5,209 nucleotides of DNA from Bifidobacteriaceae bacterium (GTDB taxonomy: Bacteria; Actinomycetota; Actinomycetes; Actinomycetales; WQXJ01): positions 1 through 5,209 of the forward strand of contig JAIRNM010000208.1 in the NCBI GenBank assembly GCA_031258055.1, given 5' to 3'. A program made the position numbers and the translations under genes. Within the stretch, counting starts at the first letter, position 1, and every line of letters begins with the position of its first letter. The notes under the pieces are model-generated. The model saw only the letters and a list, made by a program, of their open reading frames with translations, had not been told where the DNA came from and made no database searches. Below, piece after piece: positions 1 to 5,209 of this stretch.

Positions 1-37
1 CCATCTGGTCCGGTCCCGCCCACCGGTTCGCTGCTCC

Positions 38-66
38 CGTTCGTTTCGCCAATCGGCGGGCGAACG
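38..66. other. Imperfect stem-loop in the leader upstream of the activase gene
   Basis: CGTTCG (38-43) pairs with CGAACG (61-66). An inner CGCC (47-50) pairs with GGCG (55-58) around an AATC loop. Two possible T-G wobbles and one bulged T join the two stems. No T-run follows on either strand. It could be a weak terminator of an upstream gene outside the window, an operator, or a 5'-UTR structure. The remainder of 1-112 shows no convincing -35/-10 promoter pair. Confidence 0.35.
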
Positions 67-102
67 GTCAAGACTTCGCCGCGAACAGCAGTGAAGCGAA
101 TT

Positions 103-106
103 GGGA
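103..106 (+). promoter_or_regulatory. Ribosome-binding site (GGGA) that supports the ATG at 113
   Basis: GGGA at 103-106 lies six bases before the ATG at 113. An in-frame TTG at 101 would add four residues (MGIA), but only a weak purine stretch (GAAGCGAA) precedes it and the GGGA would then fall inside the coding region. The first conserved activase motif begins at residue 15 counted from the ATG, so neither start cuts into the domain. Confidence 0.55.
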
Positions 107-112
107 ATAGCG

Positions 113-3100
113 ATGACTAGGCCGACCGAAAGCTGGGGCGAAGACCTCTCGCTCGGCATCGACATCGGCTCGACCACGGTCAAAGCGGTGCTGTGGGACG
201 GCCAGCGGGTGCTGTTCGAGGACTACCGCCGCCACAACGCGGACGTGAGGATTGAACTGTCAAAGCTGGTGGGCGGGATCGGGCAAAGCTTCCCTGGTCG
301 CCAGGCCCGCGTCACGGTGACGGGCTCCGGCGGCCTAGGGGTAGCCGAAGCGCTGGCTGTCCCGTTCGCGCAGGAGGTCATCGCCGAGACGGCGGCGATC
401 CGGCGGCTTGACCCGGCGGCGGATGTGATCATTGAACTGGGCGGCGAGGACGCCAAGATCACGTACCTCAAACCGGTTGTCGAACAGCGGATGAACGGCA
501 CCTGCGCGGGCGGGACCGGTGCTTTCATCGACCAGATGGCAACCCTGTTGGGGACAGACGCGGCTGGGCTCGACGCGCTCGCCGCTGGTTACGAAACGCT
601 TTACCCGATCGCCTCGCGTTGCGGGGTTTTCGCGAAGACTGATCTCCAACCCCTGTTGAACGACGGAGCCCGTCATGAAGACCTGGCCGCGTCGATCTTT
701 CAGGCCGTCGCCACGCAGACAATCGCGGGCTTGGCCTGCGGGAGGCCGGTGCGCGGCCGTGTGGTGCTGCTGGGCGGCCCCTTTCATTTCTTGCCCCAGT
801 TGCGCGAAGCCTTCGCCCGCGCTTTGAAGGAGGCTGGCGCCACGCTCGTCTGCCCGCCCCAAAGTCAGTTGGCGGTCGCGCTCGGGGCGGCTTTTCTAGC
901 GGCCGATGCCGTCCCCGTCAGCTTGGAGGAACTCTCGCGGCGCGCACACCAGATTCATGAACAAAGCCCAGGCGCGGCGGGGCGCCTTAGGCCCCTGTTC
1001 GCGGACGGGGACGAACGCGCCGAATTCGAGTCCCGGCATGGCGCCGCTCAGGTCGAGCTGATTCCCGCCACTGCCGCGTCTGGCGCCTGTTTCCTGGGCA
1101 TAGACGCGGGCTCTACGACTATCAAAGCGGTTGTCATCGACTCGGAGGGGCGCATCTGCCACACCCATTACGCGCCCAACCAGGGCTCGATTGTGGGGGC
1201 GGCAGCGGAGATCGTCACCCAGGCCCGCCGCGCGCTGCCGGGCCGGGCCATCATTGTCCGTTCTTGTGTGACTGGGTACGGCGAATCACTGGTTCGGACG
1301 GCCCTGCATGTCGATGACGGCGAAGTTGAGACCATGGCCCATTACCGGGCGGCGGAGTTCCTTCAACCCGGCGTCACCTCGGTTATCGACATTGGCGGCC
1401 AGGACATGAAATACCTCCGCATTGTGGACGGCTCGATTGATGAGATACGGGTCAATGAGGCTTGCTCTTCTGGGTGCGGTAGCTTCCTGCAAACCTTCGC
1501 CCAAACCATGTCTCTAGACGTTGAGGCTTTCTGCCAGGCCGCTCTGGCTTCTTTCGCGCCGGTTGATCTCGGATCGCGTTGCACCGTTTTCATGAATTCG
1601 TCGGTCAAAGCCGCTCAGAAAGACGGCGCCTCGGTTGGGGATATCGCCGCCGGGCTCAGCTATTCGGTTATCCGCAACGCTCTATATAAAGTCATAAAGC
1701 TGCGCGATCCCAGCCAGCTGGGCGAACGTGTCGTGGTCCAAGGCGGCACTTTCTTGTCCGATGCCGTCCTGCGCGCCTTCGAGCTGCTGACCGGTTTGGA
1801 GGTAGTTAGGCCGAACATCGCTGGCTTGATGGGTGCCTTCGGTGCGGCTTTGATAGCGCGTTCCCGTTTTAGGCCGGGAGCACCGTCTTCACTGCTGCCG
1901 CCGCTGGCATTGCGTTCCCTTGATGTGTCTACCCACACTGAGACTTGCCGACTTTGCCAGAACCATTGCAAGTGCACTATTTCGGTGTTCCCGGACGGTT
2001 CCCAGCATGTGTCGGGAAACCGCTGCGAACGGGCCGGGGACCGCAACCGGGCGAAATCTGATCTGCCCAACCTATTTGATTTCAAGTACAAGCGCCTGTT
2101 CGCTTACCGCCGTCTAACCGAGAAAGCGGCCCACCGTGGTTCGATCGGTATTCCGCGGGCCTTGAATATGTACGAGAACTATCCGTTCTGGTTTACTCTA
2201 TTGACGAAGCTCGGTTTCCGAGTGGTGTTATCTGGGCGCTCAAACCATGAACTGTTCGTTGCCGGTATGGACTCGATCGCTTCGGAGAACATCTGCTATC
2301 CGGCTAAACTAGTCCATGGCCATATTGAGCAATTGATTGCGCGTGGCATCAAGACCATTTTCTATCCCTCGGTCTCTTATGAACGCGAGTTAGTCGAAGG
2401 CGCCGACAACCATTTCAATTGTCCGGTAGTGACTTCCTATCCGCAGGTGATCGCCAATAACGTCGAATCACTCAGGGACGGCGGCGTCCGCTTGGTCAAC
2501 CCGTTTTTCAACCTGGCTGAGCCCGAACTGCTCGTTTCTCGCTTGGTCGAGGAGCTCGCTGATTGGGGCGTCACCCTGGAAGAAGCCCAAGCAGCGGTGA
2601 CGGCTGGATACGCCGAACAGGACGCCTTCACGGCTGACATCGAAGCAGCCGGTCGCCAGGCCCTGGAGTTCATGGAGCGCACCGGCACTAGGGGCATTGT
2701 CCTGGCCGGGCGGCCGTATCACGTCGACCCGGAAATCCACCATGGCATTCCGGAACTAGTCACCTCCTTGGGGATGGCCGTGCTGACCGAAGACTCGATT
2801 TGTTCGCTCGGCACCGTTGAACGCCCGCTGCGAGCCCGCGACCAGTGGGCTTACCACTCGCGGCTCTACCAGGCGGCGGACGCGGTGCGACCCAGGGTTG
2901 ACCTGGAACTGGTTCAGTTGAACTCATTCGGTTGCGGGTTGGATGCGATAACTTCTGACCAGGTCCAGGAAATCCTCAGGTCGGCGGGGCGTGTCCACAC
3001 ACTGCTGAAAATAGACGAGGTCTCCAACCTGGGCGCTGCCCGCATCCGCTTGCGCTCGCTGGCCGCCGCCGCCCAAGCCCGCGCCGCCGCTGCAAGCGCG

Positions 3101-4618
3101 GCTCCCCCCGGCGCGGCAGTGGCCGGTGCCGACGGAGCCGGTTCGGATGTTCTTACCGCCGCCAATTGTTCGGCTGCGGCCGCACAGGGGGCGCCTACGC
3201 TCGGCAGATCGGGCGCGCCGACCGACCCAAGGGATTCGACCGCGTCGAGCCCGCTGATTAGGGCCGCCGCGTCGACCGGTTCACCCGCTCCGAGCGCGCC
3301 CGGCCGACCGGCCGCGCCGATGGAACCCTACGCGATCAAACGCGAGCTGTTCACCAAAGCGATGAAGAAGCGCCATACCATCATCGCGCCGCAAATGTCG
3401 CCGGTTCATTTCTCGCTGCTAGAGGCCGCCTTCGGCGGCTGTGGCTACAACGTCAAGGTCTTGCGGACCGTCAGCCCGGAAGATGTCGAAACCGGCCTCA
3501 AACATGTCAACAACGATTCCTGTTATCCCGCCATCATGGTTGTGGGCCAGTTAGTGGCTGAGTTCACCTCCGGCCGGGCTGACCCGGACGCCACTTCGGT
3601 TGTCATCACCCAAACGGGCGGCATGTGCCGAGCCACTAACTATGTCGGACTGTTGCGCAAGGCCCTGGCCGAGGCCGGTTACCCCGCCATTCCGGTGATC
3701 GCGGTCTCTACCCAAGGCCTTGAACGCAACCCCGGATTCAAGCTTTCACTTGGACTAATGCACCGCGCTATGCAAGCGATCGTGCTAGGCGACGTCTTAG
3801 AAGCCTGCGTGCTCAGGACCCGCCCTTATGAGGCCGTGGCGGGTTCAACGATGGAGCTTTATCGCCGCCTCGACCAGGCCGCTCGCCGCCTGGTGTCAGG
3901 CCGCCTGACCGGCCATGGCCGCCTGGTCCGGCGGATCGTCCGCGAATTCGACGCCCTGCCGAAGCGGGAGGTGGAACGCAGGCCCGTGGTCGGCATCGTC
4001 GGCGAAATCCTGGTGAAGTTCCACCCCGACGCGAATAACCACGTCGTGGACGTGGTGGAAGCGGAAGGGTTCGAGGCGCGACTGCCGGGGCTGATGGAGT
4101 TTGTCCTGAATGGCATGTACACGGCTAAATGGAATTACCAAACGCTCGGGATTGGGCGCAAGACGCTGCGGCTCAAACTCTTCCTGCGTTGGCTGCTCGA
4201 ACGCTACCGCGACCCTGCCCGCAAGGCGCTGACCAGGTCTAAGACCGACTACCCGGCGCCCGGAGAGATGGCTGCGATGGCTCAGGCGGCAGGCGAAATC
4301 TGTTCGCTCGGCAACCAAGCGGGTGAAGGCTGGCTCCTCACAGCGGAAATCCTCGAACTGATCGAATCTGGCGTCAAGTCCGTCATCTGTGCCCAACCGT
4401 TCGCCTGCCTGCCCAACCATGTGACCGGCAAAGGCATGTTCCGCGAGATCATGCGGCGCCATCCCGGCGTCAACATTGTCACGATTGAATACGACCCGGG
4501 CGCCTCCCCGGTCAACCAACTCAACCGGATCAAACTGCTATTGGCCGCTTCTGCCCAGCTGGCACCAGACCCAATCGACCGCCCCGAACCGCTGGCCCTG
4601 CCCGCCCCCGTCACCTAG
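113..4618 (+). CDS. Giant fused acyl-CoA dehydratase activase / 2-hydroxyacyl-CoA dehydratase-like protein (two BcrA/BadF ATPase domains, DUF2229, COG3580-like)
   Basis: Likely a cytoplasmic, oxygen-sensitive ATP-driven electron-transfer protein of 1501 residues; its substrate is unknown. Seen: activase domain 1 (about 12-265) has phosphate motif GIDIGSTT at 15-22, GGED at 110-113, and cluster cysteines C131 (GTCAGGTGAF) and C170 (SRCGVF). Activase domain 2 (about 326-585) has GIDAGSTT at 329-336, IGGQD at 427-431, C451 (NEACSSGCGSF) and C490 (SRCTVF). A CxxCxxxCxC connector (612-621, then C638) leads into a DUF2229/COG3581-like region (about 672-980) with IGIPRALNMYENYP (678-691), C728 (CYPAK), GRPYHVDPEIHHG (866-878) and C941 (FGCGLDA). 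After a low-complexity linker comes a COG3580/dehydratase-like region (about 1070-1480) with APQMSPVHF, NNDSCYP (C1137), GGMC (C1172), VGEILVKFHP (1296-1305), GEGW (1404-1407) and CAQPFACLPN (C1426, C1432). Known: HgdC-type activases inject electrons into iron-sulfur dehydratases using ATP; large fused relatives are mostly uncharacterised. The ATG at 113 is preferred over TTG at 101 because GGGA sits 6 bases upstream. It appears monocistronic here, and no break is visible. Confidence 0.93.
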   Translation: MTRPTESWGEDLSLGIDIGSTTVKAVLWDGQRVLFEDYRRHNADVRIELSKLVGGIGQSFPGRQARVTVTGSGGLGVAEALAVPFAQEVIAETAAIRRLDPAADVIIELGGEDAKITYLKPVVEQRMNGTCAGGTGAFIDQMATLLGTDAAGLDALAAGYETLYPIASRCGVFAKTDLQPLLNDGARHEDLAASIFQAVATQTIAGLACGRPVRGRVVLLGGPFHFLPQLREAFARALKEAGATLVCPPQSQLAVALGAAFLAADAVPVSLEELSRRAHQIHEQSPGAAGRLRPLFADGDERAEFESRHGAAQVELIPATAASGACFLGIDAGSTTIKAVVIDSEGRICHTHYAPNQGSIVGAAAEIVTQARRALPGRAIIVRSCVTGYGESLVRTALHVDDGEVETMAHYRAAEFLQPGVTSVIDIGGQDMKYLRIVDGSIDEIRVNEACSSGCGSFLQTFAQTMSLDVEAFCQAALASFAPVDLGSRCTVFMNSSVKAAQKDGASVGDIAAGLSYSVIRNALYKVIKLRDPSQLGERVVVQGGTFLSDAVLRAFELLTGLEVVRPNIAGLMGAFGAALIARSRFRPGAPSSLLPPLALRSLDVSTHTETCRLCQNHCKCTISVFPDGSQHVSGNRCERAGDRNRAKSDLPNLFDFKYKRLFAYRRLTEKAAHRGSIGIPRALNMYENYPFWFTLLTKLGFRVVLSGRSNHELFVAGMDSIASENICYPAKLVHGHIEQLIARGIKTIFYPSVSYERELVEGADNHFNCPVVTSYPQVIANNVESLRDGGVRLVNPFFNLAEPELLVSRLVEELADWGVTLEEAQAAVTAGYAEQDAFTADIEAAGRQALEFMERTGTRGIVLAGRPYHVDPEIHHGIPELVTSLGMAVLTEDSICSLGTVERPLRARDQWAYHSRLYQAADAVRPRVDLELVQLNSFGCGLDAITSDQVQEILRSAGRVHTLLKIDEVSNLGAARIRLRSLAAAAQARAAAASAAPPGAAVAGADGAGSDVLTAANCSAAAAQGAPTLGRSGAPTDPRDSTASSPLIRAAASTGSPAPSAPGRPAAPMEPYAIKRELFTKAMKKRHTIIAPQMSPVHFSLLEAAFGGCGYNVKVLRTVSPEDVETGLKHVNNDSCYPAIMVVGQLVAEFTSGRADPDATSVVITQTGGMCRATNYVGLLRKALAEAGYPAIPVIAVSTQGLERNPGFKLSLGLMHRAMQAIVLGDVLEACVLRTRPYEAVAGSTMELYRRLDQAARRLVSGRLTGHGRLVRRIVREFDALPKREVERRPVVGIVGEILVKFHPDANNHVVDVVEAEGFEARLPGLMEFVLNGMYTAKWNYQTLGIGRKTLRLKLFLRWLLERYRDPARKALTRSKTDYPAPGEMAAMAQAAGEICSLGNQAGEGWLLTAEILELIESGVKSVICAQPFACLPNHVTGKGMFREIMRRHPGVNIVTIEYDPGASPVNQLNRIKLLLAASAQLAPDPIDRPEPLALPAPVT
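3062..3319 (+). other. Low-complexity Ala/Pro/Gly/Ser linker within the giant CDS (residues 984-1069)
   Basis: This 86-residue segment separates the DUF2229-like region from the dehydratase-like region. It is dominated by Ala, with Gly, Pro, Ser and Thr, and contains runs such as AAAA. It has a single cysteine (C1019) and no recognised motif. Its start is extremely GC-rich: bases 3061-3120 are about 87% G+C by hand count. A short direct repeat, CCGGCCG, occurs at 3300-3306 and 3308-3314. The conserved sequence resumes at MEPYAIKREL (residue 1070). It is probably a flexible tether at a gene-fusion joint. The reading frame is intact across it. Confidence 0.75.
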
Positions 4619-4621
4619 CGT

Positions 4622-4648
4622 CGCGCCAAGGCGTTGACTTGGCAAGCG
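4622..4648. terminator. Hairpin between the convergent genes, possible bidirectional terminator
   Basis: GCCAAG (4625-4630) and CTTGGC (4638-4643) form a perfect 6-bp stem with a 7-base loop. CGC (4622-4624) can also pair with GCG (4646-4648) across a two-base AA bulge. It fills almost all of the 32-base gap between the two stop codons, where a shared terminator would be expected. Neither strand has a U-tract, so it would have to be a U-less terminator of the sort proposed in high-GC bacteria, or just a structured 3' end. Confidence 0.4.
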
Positions 4649-4650
4649 AG

Positions 4651-5209
4651 TCAGAAGTAGCTGGGAGCCGCCCACTCGCGCAAGTCGTGGTGAAAAACCA
4701 ACGTCCAGTCCTGGTCGTTGGCGTACGGGTCTGGTCGGTGCGCTTCGCGACCGTTGACCGTCATGGGGTAGACGAACGCAGCGGTAGCCGTACCGTCGGT
4801 GCCGAATTGGGTTAGGTTAGCGCGCATCGTTGTGGTGGCCCGCCGCTGCCAGGCCGGATCGCCGGTGGCGTGAGCCATCAGGCCCCAGGCCAACGCGTTC
4901 AGCGTGCTCCAGTAGTGCGGGAAGGTGTCGCCCCAGAGTTCGTCCTTGCCGAACCAGTAGCCGTCCCAATGCCGGATGGCCACACCGTTGAGGTGGTATT
5001 CCGGCTGGCAACCCTCGAACCGGTCGAGCAACTCCACGTGCGGCAGAGCCGCGTCCAACCAGCGGGCTTGGCCCGTCAGGTGGTGCAATTCCAGTAGAAC
5101 CAAGGCCGCAGGGGCGACAATTGACTGTTCAAAGTTGACTTCATGGGCGGGATAGTCCAGCCCCGTTGCCGCTATGCGCTCACCATGGCGGACGAATAGT
5201 CTGGCGACG
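4651..5209 (-). CDS. C-terminal part of a putative (alpha/alpha)6-barrel (six-hairpin) glycosidase-like protein, partial at the window edge
   Basis: The minus-strand frame ends in TGA at 4651-4653 and stays open to the window edge, so 185 C-terminal residues are visible and the N-terminus lies beyond base 5209. A TTG at 5103-5101 is probably an internal leucine, because protein-like sequence continues upstream of it (for example HEVNFEQSIVAPAALVLLEL). Seen: helical repeats of the form LLELHHLTGQARWLDAALPH and WGLMAHATGDPAWQRRA, which are typical of alpha/alpha toroids. There is an aromatic and acidic core (IRHWDGYWFGKDELWGDTFP, then HYWS) and a tail with FVYPMTVNG and DPYANDQDW. The helix pairs and W/D/H-rich motifs suggest a carbohydrate-active hydrolase or lyase; the exact family and substrate are not recognised. 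No signal peptide can be judged because the start is missing. It converges on the activase gene with a 32-base gap, so the two are not co-transcribed. Confidence 0.75.
   Translation of the reverse strand, partial: VARLFVRHGERIAATGLDYPAHEVNFEQSIVAPAALVLLELHHLTGQARWLDAALPHVELLDRFEGCQPEYHLNGVAIRHWDGYWFGKDELWGDTFPHYWSTLNALAWGLMAHATGDPAWQRRATTTMRANLTQFGTDGTATAAFVYPMTVNGREAHRPDPYANDQDWTLVFHHDLREWAAPSYF

Noticed and set aside
335..862. 175-residue open frame on the minus strand
   Set aside because: It is antisense to activase domain 1, whose motifs are unambiguous in the plus frame. It shows no domain and is composed like a shadow frame.
3300..3314. CCGGCCG direct repeat as a possible regulatory repeat
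   Set aside because: It has only two 7-base copies, within a coding low-complexity linker of extreme G+C, and is explained by composition.
3320..3322. Internal ATG (residue 1070) as a start for a separate COG3580-like protein
   Set aside because: The upstream frame is continuous without a stop, and the bases before this ATG are GC-rich with no Shine-Dalgarno-like sequence. A fusion is the simpler reading.
3896..4519. 207-residue open frame on the minus strand, antisense to the giant CDS
   Set aside because: It lies wholly opposite the conserved COG3580-like coding sequence, its translation has no recognisable motif, and long antisense frames are expected in GC-rich genes.
4870..5097. 75-residue plus-strand frame opposite the partial glycosidase-like gene
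   Set aside because: The minus strand encodes helical-repeat, motif-bearing protein across the whole stretch. The plus frame has no motif and no clear ribosome-binding site.
5101..5103. TTG as the start of the minus-strand gene
   Set aside because: The frame remains open for 35 more codons to the window edge with plausible protein sequence, so this is more likely an internal leucine codon.
1..5209. CRISPR arrays, tRNA or rRNA genes, insertion sequences, attachment sites
   Set aside because: No regularly spaced repeats, no tRNA cloverleaf or rRNA-like sequence, no transposase-like protein and no terminal inverted repeats were seen on either strand.

Overview
The window is GC-rich, with strong G/C preference at third codon positions. 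It holds one complete, very large gene on the plus strand and the 3' part of a second gene on the minus strand, converging tail to tail. I infer a fermentative, anaerobic or microaerophilic bacterium, probably a high-GC Actinomycetota. The basis is codon composition, sparse intergenic DNA without T-rich terminators, and an activase/dehydratase protein of a kind found mainly in anaerobes. The sequence alone cannot fix the taxon.

Layout: bases 1-112 are a short leader with one imperfect stem-loop and a GGGA ribosome-binding site before the ATG at 113. Bases 113-4618 encode a 1501-residue protein. It has two tandem BcrA/BadF/HgdC-type ATPase (activase) domains, a cysteine-rich connector, a DUF2229/COG3581-type region, a low-complexity Ala/Pro/Gly/Ser linker, and a COG3580/2-hydroxyacyl-CoA-dehydratase-like region. 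Bases 4619-4650 separate the two genes and contain a 6-bp hairpin. Bases 4651-5209 (minus strand) are the C-terminal 185 residues of a protein resembling (alpha/alpha)6-barrel 'six-hairpin' carbohydrate-active enzymes. Its N-terminus lies beyond the window.

How it may work: in characterised relatives, a homodimeric activase holds one [4Fe-4S] cluster between its subunits. It uses ATP to push a low-potential electron onto an iron-sulfur dehydratase or double-cubane protein. Here the two activase domains and both acceptor-like modules lie on one chain. The cysteine pair of each activase domain has the same 39-residue spacing, consistent with an intramolecular pseudo-dimer around one cluster. 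The substrate is unknown, and no partner gene (transporter, CoA-transferase, acyl-CoA dehydrogenase) is visible. The neighbouring carbohydrate enzyme faces the other way and need not be functionally linked. The architecture belongs to a known but poorly characterised family. I do not claim a wholly new system.
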